A DNA stretch of 57,939 nt from an uncultured Pelagibacteraceae bacterium (GTDB lineage Bacteria; Pseudomonadota; Alphaproteobacteria; Pelagibacterales; Pelagibacteraceae). The position numbers were made by a program, and so were the translations under genes. The DNA lies in the NCBI GenBank assembly GCA_902543295.1, contig CACBXW010000006.1, forward strand, positions 1 to 57,939. The letters run 5' to 3'. The notes beneath the pieces were generated by a model, which worked only from the letters and a program-made list of their open reading frames with translations, was not told the origin of the DNA and made no database searches. Shown piece after piece: positions 1 to 8,622 of the stretch; the first letter of the stretch is position 1; each line of letters begins with the position of its first letter.

Positions 1-207
1 GCAAATGTTGGAGATACACGTACTTTAGTTATTCATCCAGCATCAGCTACACATTCTCAAATGGATGAAGCTACATTAAAATTTGCGGGTTTATCTCATG
101 ATATGATCAGATTATCAGTTGGTATTGAAGATATAGATGATATTAAAAATGACTTTGAAAATGGATTTAGAGCTGCTAGGAAACCTAGACTCGTATCCAA
201 TCAATGA
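1..207 (+). CDS. metY: O-acetylhomoserine sulfhydrylase, 3' end (partial)
   Basis: Only the last 68 codons are present; the gene enters from the left edge in frame 1. The visible C-terminus reads [19 protein letters not shown], then [13 protein letters not shown], the classic end of Cys/Met-metabolism PLP enzymes of the O-acetylhomoserine (thiol)-lyase type. These make homocysteine from O-acetylhomoserine and sulfide (or methionine from methanethiol) in the cytoplasm. The TGA stop overlaps the ATG of the next gene (ATGA), so the two are probably co-translated. A related gamma-family enzyme such as metZ cannot be fully excluded because the catalytic lysine region is outside the window. Confidence 0.85.
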   Translation, partial: ANVGDTRTLVIHPASATHSQMDEATLKFAGLSHDMIRLSVGIEDIDDIKNDFENGFRAARKPRLVSNQ

Positions 208-1016
208 AGTTTCAGGTAAATAATAACGAGGTTTATGCTTCTACGGGAGGTAGACCTTTCGATCAGAATAAGCCTTTAATAATATTTGTGCATGGTAGTG
301 GACTTACTCATATGACATGGGTTTTGCAAACAAGATATTTTGCATTCCATGGATATAGTGTTTTAGCCTTAGATATGCCAGGTCATGGATTATCAGGGGG
401 CGAAAGTTTAAAATCAATTGAGGAAATGGCTGATTGGGTAAGCGATGTTATTGATGCAGTTGGATATAAAGAAGCTTCATTGGTTGGTCATTCACAAGGA
501 TGTTTAGTTACTGTTGAGTGTACAGCAAGGAATCCTGATAAAATAAAAACTTTAAGTTTAATGGGTGGCGCTGGTGCAATTCCAATGAACCCTGAATTAT
601 TATCTTTAGCAGAAAACAACGATCCTAAAGCTGTAGAATTAATGATGGACTGGGCTCATGGGCCAGCTGGGCACTTTGGTGGTCATCCCGTTCCAGGGTT
701 ATATCATATTAATACTGGTTCAATGTTAGCTAAAACTAGAACAATAAAAAATACCCTCGGTGTAGATTTTAGAGCATGTGATAATTACAAAAATGGTTTT
801 GAGGCTGCAAAACAAATTAAGATACCAACCCTTTCTATACTTGCCACTGACGATAAAATGTGTCCAGTAAAAGAAGGTAAAAAACTAGCTAATTTAATTG
901 AAGGAAGTCAAATAGATATAATAGATAATTGTGGACATATGATGTTATTAGAGGAAGCAGATCGAGTATTAAATGTTTTGAAAAGATTCATAACAACAAA
1001 TTATCCAGCAAATTAA
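204..1016 (+). CDS. alpha/beta hydrolase
   Basis: A 270-residue alpha/beta-hydrolase fold protein without a signal peptide. The oxyanion-hole motif HGSG is at residues 30-33, the nucleophile elbow GHSQG puts the serine at 97, and the likely acid and base are D216 (LATDDK) and H245 (NCGHMM). This is a complete Ser-Asp-His triad, so it should be an active esterase, lipase or acyl-hydrolase; the substrate cannot be read from sequence. It starts inside the metY stop codon (4-nt overlap). A role in hydrolysing an ester or thioester linked to homoserine/sulfur metabolism is possible, but rests only on position. Confidence 0.85.
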   Translation: MKFQVNNNEVYASTGGRPFDQNKPLIIFVHGSGLTHMTWVLQTRYFAFHGYSVLALDMPGHGLSGGESLKSIEEMADWVSDVIDAVGYKEASLVGHSQGCLVTVECTARNPDKIKTLSLMGGAGAIPMNPELLSLAENNDPKAVELMMDWAHGPAGHFGGHPVPGLYHINTGSMLAKTRTIKNTLGVDFRACDNYKNGFEAAKQIKIPTLSILATDDKMCPVKEGKKLANLIEGSQIDIIDNCGHMMLLEEADRVLNVLKRFITTNYPAN

Positions 1017-1035
1017 TAATTGCAAATTTGCATTT

Positions 1036-2145
1036 ATGAAAAAAAATTTTAGATTTTTTGATAATAGACAAAAATATTTACTTTTTGTTACAACAACTAA
1101 TGAAAAAAACAAAATTGCTGATGCGTTAAAACCTATTGTTCAAAAATTAAAACCAAAATTTCCAGCATTAAAAATATTTGATGCAGGTATGGGTGATGGA
1201 TCGTTATTAATGAGTGTGATGAGACAATGTCATCAAAAAATGCCTCATATACCTCTACTAGTAAGTACAAAAGAAATAAGCATGGAAGATGTAAGATTAG
1301 GACTTGAAAAACTTCCAGATCGATTTGTTGAACATAAAAACACAGTATTTGTTATCTCAAATCTAAATTATGTCGAATCAACTGCACTCAAATCAAATGA
1401 CAAAAAAAAACAAAAAAAAATGAATTGGAAAATAGTCAAACTAAAAGGAAATTCCTCACTAGATTTTTCAAATCAATTAAGAAAATTGAATCAAGAATTT
1501 TTAAATAAAAAATGGCAAATAGAAAGAAATCCTAGAAATGGAAATCCCACTTACAAAGAGCCATCTGTAATTGTAATTTATAGAAAAGATCAAGAATTTT
1601 CACTGAAAAATGTTATTCCAAAAAAAAATAATGGGAAGAACAGTTATGACTTAATCATTGCATCACAACCATATAGGTCAAGGATATCTGCAGAGAAAAA
1701 AGTTAAATATGTTATAGACCCAATGATAAGATCATTAGATAAAAAAGGTAAATTAGTAGTTGTGCATGCATGTGGTAATGATCCTGGAAACAAAATTATA
1801 AAGAAAATCTGGCCAAAAGAAAAACCATTTCCTTCATTATACGGATCAATAATAAAATATATAAAAAGCAATACTGAAAATGAAGTTTTAAAAAAATTAA
1901 AATTTAATAAAAAGCAAACTATTAAATATGTTTTAAGAGCATTACCAAATGAAATAAGTGGGGGTATTGCTACTTCATTAATATTTTCAGCATGGAATGC
2001 TGCAGTATATGTTAACCAAATATCAGATGAACAAATAATGAATGCAGAAAGAAAGAAATATTACCAAAAAGTTGTAAAAGATATTGTAAATAAAAATAAA
2101 GGATTATATTTTAATAATGAACTATTTGTGATTGAAAAAAAATGA
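1036..2145 (+). CDS. SAM-dependent methyltransferase-like protein of unknown function
   Basis: 369 residues, no signal peptide or membrane segment. Near residue 50 the sequence FDAGMGDGSLL looks like motif I (SAM-binding glycine loop) of class I methyltransferases. YDLIIASQPYRS near residue 205 and KGKLVVVHACGNDPG near residue 237 resemble the later strands of such a fold. The stretch between is long and basic (NDKKKQKKM). It lies 19 nt behind the alpha/beta hydrolase on the same strand, so metY, hydrolase and this gene may form one transcript. I recognise no characterised family member; methyl transfer is inferred from motif I only. The next gene is convergent and starts its stop at the adjacent base. 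Confidence 0.55.
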   Translation: MKKNFRFFDNRQKYLLFVTTTNEKNKIADALKPIVQKLKPKFPALKIFDAGMGDGSLLMSVMRQCHQKMPHIPLLVSTKEISMEDVRLGLEKLPDRFVEHKNTVFVISNLNYVESTALKSNDKKKQKKMNWKIVKLKGNSSLDFSNQLRKLNQEFLNKKWQIERNPRNGNPTYKEPSVIVIYRKDQEFSLKNVIPKKNNGKNSYDLIIASQPYRSRISAEKKVKYVIDPMIRSLDKKGKLVVVHACGNDPGNKIIKKIWPKEKPFPSLYGSIIKYIKSNTENEVLKKLKFNKKQTIKYVLRALPNEISGGIATSLIFSAWNAAVYVNQISDEQIMNAERKKYYQKVVKDIVNKNKGLYFNNELFVIEKK

Positions 2146-3162
2146 TCAACTAAATCTATTCTTGTACAAAAAATATAATGATGATGTAATTAATAATATT
2201 GAACTAAACTGATGCAAAGAAGCTGTTAAAGTGCTTGCACCTGATAAAACAGTAAGAATACCTAATATAATTTGCAATAAAATAATTAAACCTAAAATAG
2301 ATACAGCTTTAAATAAATAAATAATTTTATTTCTATAAGTTATATATAAAATCACTAAGAAAATAATGAATATTAAATAAGCTAAATTTCGATGTATATA
2401 TTGAACTAGTGATGGATCACTAAAAGCAGATAATTTAAATAAACTTATAAATTTATTGTCATCTGGAAAATATGAATTACCCATTAATGGCCAGGTGTTG
2501 TATATTCTTCCTGCATCCATGCCTGAAACGAATGCACCAATAATAATTTGTAAGAAAATTAAGAATAAAAAAAATTCAGGTATATAATTATTTATTTTTT
2601 TATCTTTTTTATTTAAGTTTATTAAACTTAAATAATTCCAATAAATTAACGATAAAATTATAAATGCAAATAAAAGGTGAACTGATAATCTAAAATGACT
2701 TACATCTACATTATTCACTAGACCACTTTGAACCATATACCAACCTAAAAATCCCTGAAAACAAATCAAAAAAAAGATAAAATAAAAATTATAAAGTTTT
2801 TTAACACCTAATTTGATAGAAAAGAAAATTAAAGGTATCAGAAAAGCCAAGCCAATAATGCGTCCAAAAAATCTGTGTGCCCACTCCCACCAAAATATTA
2901 CCTTGAATTCACTTAAAGTCATTGAATAATTTTGAAGTTTAAATTCAGGTATTTGTTTATAAGATTCAAAATAAGCTAACCAGGAATCATTACTCATAGG
3001 TGGAAAAAAACCTTTAAAAAATTCCCATTCTGTAATTGATAATCCAGAATCTGTAAGTCTTGTTAAACCACCAACAACTATCATTGATGAAACCAAAAAA
3101 AACATTAATAATAACCAATTAGATAAGTAAATTTTCAAATTTGTATTTATTTCTGTATACAT
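2146..3162 (-). CDS. ctaA: heme A synthase (COX15/CtaA type)
   Basis: A 338-residue polytopic inner-membrane protein, about eight hydrophobic helices. It converts heme O to heme A for aa3-type cytochrome oxidase. Family marks are VGGLTRLTDSGLSITEW near the N-terminus, WEWAHRFFGR, VSHFRLSVH, QYIHRNLAY and ASLHQFSS; the four histidines in these segments are the expected heme ligands of the two pseudo-symmetric halves. Length is normal for the proteobacterial/mitochondrial type. The ATG at 3162 diverges from the chorismate mutase gene with about 43 bp between them, which must hold both promoters. Confidence 0.95.
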   Translation of the reverse strand: MYTEINTNLKIYLSNWLLLMFFLVSSMIVVGGLTRLTDSGLSITEWEFFKGFFPPMSNDSWLAYFESYKQIPEFKLQNYSMTLSEFKVIFWWEWAHRFFGRIIGLAFLIPLIFFSIKLGVKKLYNFYFIFFLICFQGFLGWYMVQSGLVNNVDVSHFRLSVHLLFAFIILSLIYWNYLSLINLNKKDKKINNYIPEFFLFLIFLQIIIGAFVSGMDAGRIYNTWPLMGNSYFPDDNKFISLFKLSAFSDPSLVQYIHRNLAYLIFIIFLVILYITYRNKIIYLFKAVSILGLIILLQIILGILTVLSGASTLTASLHQFSSILLITSSLYFLYKNRFS

Positions 3163-3205
3163 AATTGTTTAAATATAATATTTATTTATAATTCCAATTG
3201 ATCAA

Positions 3206-3496
3206 ATGTCGCCTGATAATAAAAAAAAATTAAATATACTAAGAAAAAAACTAGATCTTCTTGATAATAAGCTTATTAAATTGATAAAAATTAGGACTAA
3301 TATTGTTAAGCAAGTTCTTAAGCTGAAAACTTACAAACATGAAATAGTTGATAAAAAAAGAATATCATTAATTCTAAAAAATATAAAAAAGAAATCAATC
3401 AAAAATAAAATCGATCCAAAAATTACAAATCGAATATGGAAAAATATGATTATGTCTTATATTGATTTTGAGAGAAGAAATTTTAAGAAAAAATAA
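3206..3496 (+). CDS. chorismate mutase (AroQ class)
   Basis: 96 residues, all helical by eye, matching the monofunctional AroQ chorismate mutase fold that converts chorismate to prephenate on the way to Phe/Tyr. The N-terminal helix carries LRKKLDLLDNKLIKLI, the usual pattern of R then D..LL, followed by R30 and K-rich helix (RTNIVKQVLKLK) and then KRISLIL. It is very basic and Lys/Ile-rich, in line with the genome. It stands alone on the plus strand, diverging from ctaA and convergent with rpmG, whose stop codon is directly adjacent. No prephenate dehydratase domain is attached. Confidence 0.85.
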   Translation: MSPDNKKKLNILRKKLDLLDNKLIKLIKIRTNIVKQVLKLKTYKHEIVDKKRISLILKNIKKKSIKNKIDPKITNRIWKNMIMSYIDFERRNFKKK

Positions 3497-3688
3497 CTAC
3501 TTACTGTGAGGTGGAAGCTTCTTTTCAACAAAAACTTCGTGCTTTCTTGTTGCTGGATTATACTTCTTTGCTTTTAATTTAACCTTAGCTTTTTCACCAC
3601 CCGCAGGTTTTTTTACATAATAAAAAAAAGGACTATCTGGTTTAGTTTCTGGTACTAATCTTACTTTTACGTGAGTTTTTTTAGCCAT
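3497..3688 (-). CDS. rpmG: 50S ribosomal protein L33
   Basis: 63 residues beginning MAKKTHVKVRLVPE and containing FFYYVKKP and KKYNPATRKHEVFVEKK, the signature of L33, a small protein near the ribosomal E site. It is the cysteine-free form. At 63 residues it is longer than the roughly 55 usual in alphaproteobacteria, with extra residues around KPAGGEKAKVK. The ATG lies 8 nt inside the end of the MerR-type gene, so it is probably the last gene of the rpmF-plsX-ihfA-merR-rpmG transcript. Confidence 0.93.
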   Translation of the reverse strand: MAKKTHVKVRLVPETKPDSPFFYYVKKPAGGEKAKVKLKAKKYNPATRKHEVFVEKKLPPHSK

Positions 3689-4034
3689 ATTTTTTTATTC
3701 CTTTTATAATTTGAGATAATTTTTTTATTTTAGTTTTTATAGTTTTATTATTAACTTCGTCAAGTTGAGAATGATGTTCATTTAATTGTTTTTTTACACC
3801 TTTTATTGTCATGCCTTTATTTTTTAATAAATATTGAATTTTTTTTATAATTTGAATTGAACCGCTATCATAATATCTTCTTTTACCTGAAAATATATAA
3901 GGTTTTATCTGTTTAAATTCTTTCTCCCAAAATCTGATGGTATGAGTAGATGGTTTGCCTGTTTTTTTATCAAAAAGATTTAGTATTTTTGCGACCTCAC
4001 CAATAGACTTATATTGCTTAGAATTATTATTCAT
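3681..4034 (-). CDS. MerR-family transcriptional regulator
   Basis: 117 residues. The N-terminal half is a MerR winged helix-turn-helix: YKSIGEVAKILNL, then THTIRFWEKEFKQIKP and GKRRYYDSGSIQIIKKI, the RYY wing being typical. The short C-terminal part, about 35 residues, is a basic helix with no cysteines, so no metal-sensing domain is evident. A MerR-like gene directly after ihfA is a standing feature of alphaproteobacterial plsX-fabH-ihfA loci; its target is not known to me. It overlaps ihfA by 8 nt upstream and rpmG by 8 nt downstream. Confidence 0.88.
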   Translation of the reverse strand: MNNNSKQYKSIGEVAKILNLFDKKTGKPSTHTIRFWEKEFKQIKPYIFSGKRRYYDSGSIQIIKKIQYLLKNKGMTIKGVKKQLNEHHSQLDEVNNKTIKTKIKKLSQIIKGIKKYG

Positions 4035-4320
4035 TTTTATTAATATAATTTTTTAAATATTTTGAAGGTTTAAATTTTATAACATTTCTCTCAGAAATAA
4101 TTTTTTCTTCTAGTGTTTTTGGATTTCTACCAATTCTTTTATTTTTACGAGACAAAATAAAGGTTCCAAAATTTGGAATTTTTACTTTTTTATTTTTAAT
4201 AATTTCAAACAAAAGTATTGATAAAAAATCTTCTAGTAAATTTTCTGAAATTTTTTTAGAAAATCCTAATTGCATATGAATCGAATTTATAATTTCTTTT
4301 TTTGTTAAATTGATTCTCAT
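4027..4320 (-). CDS. ihfA: integration host factor alpha subunit (HU/IHF family)
   Basis: 97 residues of the HU/IHF DNA-bending fold: helical dimerisation half (LTKKEIINSIHMQLGF) and beta arms with PNFGTFILSRKNKR and GRNPKTLE, where the RNPKT proline intercalates into DNA. The arm and genomic context with plsX and merR favour IHF-alpha over HU. It would pair with an IHF-beta encoded elsewhere to bend DNA at promoters and in the nucleoid. The start codon directly abuts the plsX stop, and the 3' end overlaps the MerR gene by 8 nt. Confidence 0.92.
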   Translation of the reverse strand: MRINLTKKEIINSIHMQLGFSKKISENLLEDFLSILLFEIIKNKKVKIPNFGTFILSRKNKRIGRNPKTLEEKIISERNVIKFKPSKYLKNYINKNE

Positions 4321-5328
4321 TCAAATTATATTTTTTTTAATTTTACCAATTAAATTTCCGTTTATAATTTTTTCACAGACCTTCAAAGAATTAGCAAATC
4401 CTAAAGAGTCTGTTGATCCATGACTTTTAATCACTGGCTTATCTAAGCCTAATAAAATTGCTCCATTATATAATCTTGGATCTAATTTATTTTTGAACCT
4501 TTTAAGATTTTTAATATTCATAAATGATGACAGCTTGCCAACAAGAGAAGAATTAAGAGCATGCTTTAATTCTGAGGTTATAAAATTTGCTGTTCCTTCG
4601 GCTGTTTTTAAAGCTATATTTCCAGTAAATCCATCAGTAACAATGACATTTACATCACCGTCCATGATATGATTCCCTTCAATATAACCGTTAAATTCAA
4701 ATAAAGAGTTATTTGTTTGATTAAGTTTTTGGTAAGTATTTTTAATAACATTATTCCCTTTTATTTCTTCAGAACCTATATTTAACAAAGCAACTTTTGG
4801 CTGCTCTTTAGGAAATAATGATTTATGCAAAGCAGATCCCATAAGACTGAAATCAACTAAGTTTTTTTCATTACATTCTATGTTTGCACCCAAATCTAAA
4901 ACTATATTCATTCCATTTCTATTTGGCCATAATGCTGATAGTGCAGGTTTGTCAATATTTTCTATCATTTTCAAATTTAATTTTGCAATTACAAATAGGG
5001 CTCCAGTATTTCCAGCAGAAACAATTGCATCAGAATTATTATCCCTCAAACTTTTTATTGCTAACCACATACTAGTATCTTTACCCTTTTTTGCAGCAGA
5101 TAGTGGGCTATCATCATCCTTTACGTTGTTTTCTGTATGAAACAACTGATAGTTTTTATTTAATAAATTAGAATTATATATTAATGGTTTGATTGATTTT
5201 GTATCTCCAAAAATATTGTAAAAAGTGTTTTTTGAGTTTGAGGAATGAATTTCAATACCCTTTATAATTTTTTCAGGAGAATTTTCACCACCCATTGCAT
5301 CAACTGCAATTCTAATCGGGTTAATCAT
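4321..5328 (-). CDS. plsX: phosphate acyltransferase PlsX
   Basis: 335 residues. PlsX makes acyl-phosphate from acyl-ACP, the first step feeding PlsY in membrane phospholipid synthesis; plsY is also in this window at 42294. The family marks RIAVDAMGGENSPE, DTSMWLAIKSL, VSAGNTGALF and VIVTDGFTGNIALKTAEG are all present. It follows rpmF by 6 nt and abuts ihfA. In most alphaproteobacteria fabH sits between plsX and ihfA; here there is no room for it. Confidence 0.97.
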   Translation of the reverse strand: MINPIRIAVDAMGGENSPEKIIKGIEIHSSNSKNTFYNIFGDTKSIKPLIYNSNLLNKNYQLFHTENNVKDDDSPLSAAKKGKDTSMWLAIKSLRDNNSDAIVSAGNTGALFVIAKLNLKMIENIDKPALSALWPNRNGMNIVLDLGANIECNEKNLVDFSLMGSALHKSLFPKEQPKVALLNIGSEEIKGNNVIKNTYQKLNQTNNSLFEFNGYIEGNHIMDGDVNVIVTDGFTGNIALKTAEGTANFITSELKHALNSSLVGKLSSFMNIKNLKRFKNKLDPRLYNGAILLGLDKPVIKSHGSTDSLGFANSLKVCEKIINGNLIGKIKKNII

Positions 5329-5334
5329 ATTATT

Positions 5335-5514
5335 TTACTCTTTTGGATCTAGAATTTGTCTACCTTTATAAAATCCAGTTTTAAGATCCATATGATGTGA
5401 AAGTCTATATTCACCTGATTTTTTATCCTCAATTACATTTTTTGGATTAACTTTAATATGAGATCTCCTTTTTCCAGCTCTAGATTTGGTAGTTTTTCGT
5501 TTTGGTACAGCCAT
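5335..5514 (-). CDS. rpmF: 50S ribosomal protein L32
   Basis: A 59-residue ORF read by eye on the minus strand between the bc1 chaperone and plsX. It begins [19 protein letters not shown] and continues with [10 protein letters not shown] and [10 protein letters not shown], the standard L32 pattern. It lacks the zinc cysteines found in some L32 proteins, as is usual in proteobacteria. The ATG at 5514 follows the upstream stop by 6 nt and the TAA at 5335 is 6 nt before plsX, so rpmF-plsX coupling, as in E. coli, is conserved. Confidence 0.95.
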   Translation of the reverse strand: MAVPKRKTTKSRAGKRRSHIKVNPKNVIEDKKSGEYRLSHHMDLKTGFYKGRQILDPKE

Positions 5515-5520
5515 AATAAT

Positions 5521-5985
5521 TTAATCGGTTAATATATCTTTTGTAAGATTATTGAAAGTATTTTTTATAAGAATTTGTCTATATTTGTCAAAATATTCGA
5601 TAAAATTTTCAATATTTGGTACTTCATTTAAATAAATTTTTATAATTTCCTTTTTTTGTTCTAAATCTTTTAATTCCCAATCATCAATTTTGTCTATTAT
5701 AGAAAAAAGAAGATTTACATATTCTTTCATTTTTTTATTAATTGTAGCATCTCCATATCCAATTTCTCTAATAGACAATTCAATTTGCCTTACGCAATAA
5801 TCAAAAAATTTCTGCATGATATCTCTAGGCTCTCTATTTTTGTATTCTTTCAATAAAAAGCCTAAGTGGAAATAAAAAATTATCATTCGTTCATAAAAAG
5901 TATCCTGTTTATTAATATTATATAATCTTTTATTTCTGGTTAGTTTTATTAGATTATTGTAAATATTTAAGTATAAATTATTCAT
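5521..5985 (-). CDS. ubiquinol-cytochrome c chaperone family protein
   Basis: 154 residues. The core DYCVRQIELSIREIGYGD followed by KKMKEYVNLLFSIIDK matches the ubiquinol-cytochrome c chaperone family (CBP3/UQCC1-like), where the pattern is LREMGVGDLxVGKRVK. In mitochondria these proteins assist cytochrome b assembly into complex III; a similar role in bacteria is inferred. Its placement next to a BamE-like gene and upstream of plsX is the usual alphaproteobacterial arrangement. Its ATG (5983-5985 complement) overlaps the ATG of the divergent BamE gene in the four bases CATG, so the upstream signals of each lie inside the other gene. Confidence 0.75.
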   Translation of the reverse strand: MNNLYLNIYNNLIKLTRNKRLYNINKQDTFYERMIIFYFHLGFLLKEYKNREPRDIMQKFFDYCVRQIELSIREIGYGDATINKKMKEYVNLLFSIIDKIDDWELKDLEQKKEIIKIYLNEVPNIENFIEYFDKYRQILIKNTFNNLTKDILTD

Positions 5986-6433
5986 GATTAAATTAATAAT
6001 ATTTATTTTTATTTTTATAGCTAACTGCTCAGGAAATAAAGTAACAAATTTTCATGGTGCTAAATTATTAGAGGATAAATATAATAAAATAGAAATAAAT
6101 ATATCAAATAAAAATGATATAATAAAACTGATAGGTCCTCCTTCAACAATAAGTGATTTTAATCAAAATAAATGGTTTTATTTTGAAAGACTTAAAACAA
6201 ATCAGTCATTAATAAAATTAGGAGCACAGAAAATTAAAAAAAATAATGTTCTAGTTGTAGAATTAAATAATAAAGGAGTTTTAATATCTAAAAATTTATT
6301 AAATTTAGAAAATATGAATGATGTTAAATATATAAAAAATCTTACAAAAAAAGAATTTAAAAATGAAAATAAACTTTACGAAGTTTTTTCTTCACTTAGA
6401 GAAAAAATTAATGCTCCTATGAGGAATAGATAA
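5984..6433 (+). CDS. BamE/SmpA-OmlA-like outer-membrane lipoprotein
   Basis: 149 residues with a short hydrophobic signal peptide ending in a lipobox-like IANC, lipidated cysteine about residue 15. The region ISNKNDIIKLIGPPSTISDFN..KWFYFERL fits the BamE (SmpA/OmlA) fold, where a helix with GxP is followed by WxY. BamE helps the BAM complex insert beta-barrel proteins in the outer membrane. It diverges from the bc1 chaperone gene with overlapping start codons and ends 7 nt before the convergent hppA stop. The assignment rests on fold motif plus conserved neighbourhood; identity as the true BamE is likely but not certain. Confidence 0.78.
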   Translation: MIKLIIFIFIFIANCSGNKVTNFHGAKLLEDKYNKIEINISNKNDIIKLIGPPSTISDFNQNKWFYFERLKTNQSLIKLGAQKIKKNNVLVVELNNKGVLISKNLLNLENMNDVKYIKNLTKKEFKNENKLYEVFSSLREKINAPMRNR

Positions 6434-6440
6434 ATATCTT

Positions 6441-8540
6441 TTATCCAGCTATTACAGCAAGCAATAGTAAAGCTACAATATTAGTTATTTTTATCATAGG
6501 ATTTACTGCTGGACCGGCTGTATCTTTATAAGGATCTCCAACAGTATCACCAGTCACTGCAGCTTTATGAGCTTCAGAACCTTTTCCACCAAACTTTCCA
6601 TCTTCAATATATTTTTTAGCATTGTCCCAGGCTCCACCACCAGCGGTCATAGAAACTGCTACAAATAACCCAGTTATAATTACTCCTAGTAACATTGCAC
6701 CTACAGATGATAAAGCTGCAACCTGACCACCTATTGGTAAAATAACAAAATACAAAACAATTGGTGACAACACTGGTAATAGAGAAGGAATTACCATTTC
6801 CTTGATAGCTGCTTTGGTTAAAAGATCAACCAATTTACCATAATCAGGCTTTGATTTACGTTTCATTATTCCAGGAATTTTTTTAAATTGTCTTCTTACC
6901 TCTATTACTACTGCTCCACCTGCTCTACCAACAGCCTGCATTCCCATAGAACCAAAAAGATACGGTAGCATTCCACCTATCAACAAACCAACAACAACAA
7001 AAGGATTTGATAAATCAAATGTAACCACTATTCCCTCGAGCTTAGATCCTGCTTCTTTTGAAAAATGTTTAATATCTTCAGTATATGCTGCAAATAAAAC
7101 TAAAGCTCCTAATCCTGCTGATCCAATTGCATATCCTTTTGTTACAGCTTTAGTAGTATTTCCAACTGCATCAAGTGCATCTGTTGTCTTTCTTACATTT
7201 TTGGGCAAATTTGACATTTCTGCAATTCCACCAGCATTATCAGTCACAGGTCCATATGCATCAAGCGCTACTACCATACCTGCAAGTGCAAGCATAGTTG
7301 TAACAGCTATAGCTATACCAAATAATCCGGCAATTGAATTAGTTAATAATATACCAGCAACAATTATTATTGCTGGAATTGCCGTTGCTTCCATAGATAT
7401 TGCTAATCCTTGAATTACATTAGTACCATGACCTGTTGTTGATGACTCTGCAACACTTTTAACAGGTCTATAATCTGTACCAGTATAATATTCAGTAATC
7501 CATATTAATAATCCAGTGATAATTAAACCGATAACTCCGCAATAATACAAGCTCATACCATTAAAAGAAACTCCATTTACAGAATATTTAGTATCCAACC
7601 CAATAACATAATCTGTTATAGGATATAAAATTATTAAAGATAAAATAGCTGTAGCAACAAAACCTTTATATAAAGCATTCATTATATTTTTTGATCTTCC
7701 AAGTTTTACAAAAAAAGTACCCACAATAGATGTCAAAATACAAGCAGCTCCAATACTTAATGGATAAACCATCATATTTAAATCTGATACAAAGAATATT
7801 GATGAAAGAACCATAGTTGCAACAATTGTAACCGCATATGTTTCAAACAAATCAGCAGCCATACCTGCACAATCACCAACATTGTCGCCAACATTGTCTG
7901 CTATAACAGCAGGATTTCTAGGATCATCTTCTGGAATACCTGCCTCTACTTTTCCAACTAAATCTGCACCAACATCAGCACCTTTTGTAAATATTCCACC
8001 ACCTAATCTTGCAAAAATAGATATTAATGATGCGCCAAAACCTAAGGCAACTAATGCATTTACAATTTCTCGTTCTTCAACACCAGCTGATAGTAATATG
8101 TAGTAATAAACCGCAATCGCTAATAAAGCTAATCCAGCAACCAACATTCCTGTTATTGCTCCAGATTTAAACGCTATTGAAAGACCTTGAGATAAACCTT
8201 TTCTTGATGCCTCAGCAGTACGTACATTAGCTTGAACAGAAACTAACATGCCAACATAACCAGCTATACCCGATAATGCTGCCCCGATTAAATATCCAAT
8301 TCCAACTAACAATGAAAATGCAAAACTAATTATAACTAAAACAACAACACCAACAATAGCAATTGTTTTATATTGTCTATTTAAATATGCTTTTGCTCCA
8401 ATTTGAATAGCAGATGCTATCTCTTGCATCTTAGCATTACCTGCGCTTGCATTCAAAATTGATGATCCTGTTACAAATCCATATACAATGGACAATATCC
8501 CAGCAAAAATTGTGTATAATAAAATGGTATCAACAGACAT
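6441..8540 (-). CDS. hppA: K+-insensitive proton-pumping inorganic pyrophosphatase
   Basis: 699 residues with about 16 transmembrane helices. It couples PPi hydrolysis to H+ transport across the inner membrane. The substrate loop [13 protein letters not shown] followed by IPEDDPRNP and [10 protein letters not shown] is intact, as is the C-terminal [14 protein letters not shown]. The stretch [10 protein letters not shown] has lysine where K+-dependent enzymes carry alanine, which marks the K+-insensitive H+-pumping class. An AAGGA ribosome site lies 5 nt before the ATG, one of the clearest in the window. It stands between BamE (convergent) and thiL (same strand, 82 bp upstream), so it may have its own promoter. 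Confidence 0.97.
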   Translation of the reverse strand: MSVDTILLYTIFAGILSIVYGFVTGSSILNASAGNAKMQEIASAIQIGAKAYLNRQYKTIAIVGVVVLVIISFAFSLLVGIGYLIGAALSGIAGYVGMLVSVQANVRTAEASRKGLSQGLSIAFKSGAITGMLVAGLALLAIAVYYYILLSAGVEEREIVNALVALGFGASLISIFARLGGGIFTKGADVGADLVGKVEAGIPEDDPRNPAVIADNVGDNVGDCAGMAADLFETYAVTIVATMVLSSIFFVSDLNMMVYPLSIGAACILTSIVGTFFVKLGRSKNIMNALYKGFVATAILSLIILYPITDYVIGLDTKYSVNGVSFNGMSLYYCGVIGLIITGLLIWITEYYTGTDYRPVKSVAESSTTGHGTNVIQGLAISMEATAIPAIIIVAGILLTNSIAGLFGIAIAVTTMLALAGMVVALDAYGPVTDNAGGIAEMSNLPKNVRKTTDALDAVGNTTKAVTKGYAIGSAGLGALVLFAAYTEDIKHFSKEAGSKLEGIVVTFDLSNPFVVVGLLIGGMLPYLFGSMGMQAVGRAGGAVVIEVRRQFKKIPGIMKRKSKPDYGKLVDLLTKAAIKEMVIPSLLPVLSPIVLYFVILPIGGQVAALSSVGAMLLGVIITGLFVAVSMTAGGGAWDNAKKYIEDGKFGGKGSEAHKAAVTGDTVGDPYKDTAGPAVNPMIKITNIVALLLLAVIAG

Positions 8541-8622
8541 ATAATTCCTTAAATAAGTGTTTTAGTTAATTTTTAAAATGCGGACATTACAAAAAAGATT
8601 ATAAAAGGCAATATTTAACTTC
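8541..8622 (-). promoter_or_regulatory. hppA upstream region: ribosome site and candidate -10
   Basis: This 82-bp gap is one of the larger gene-free stretches. Reading the minus strand, AAGGA (8546-8550) sits 5 nt before the hppA ATG, a strong Shine-Dalgarno. A perfect TATAAT lies at 8598-8603 about 57 nt upstream of the start, but no good -35 box is found at 16-18 bp. Seen directly: the two motifs. Promoter function is inferred. Confidence 0.35.

Noticed and set aside
7201..8103. Two antisense ORFs inside hppA (7201-7413, 7882-8103)
   Set aside because: Pro/Ser/Thr-rich reverse-frame shadows of a conserved membrane protein; no start signals or family likeness.
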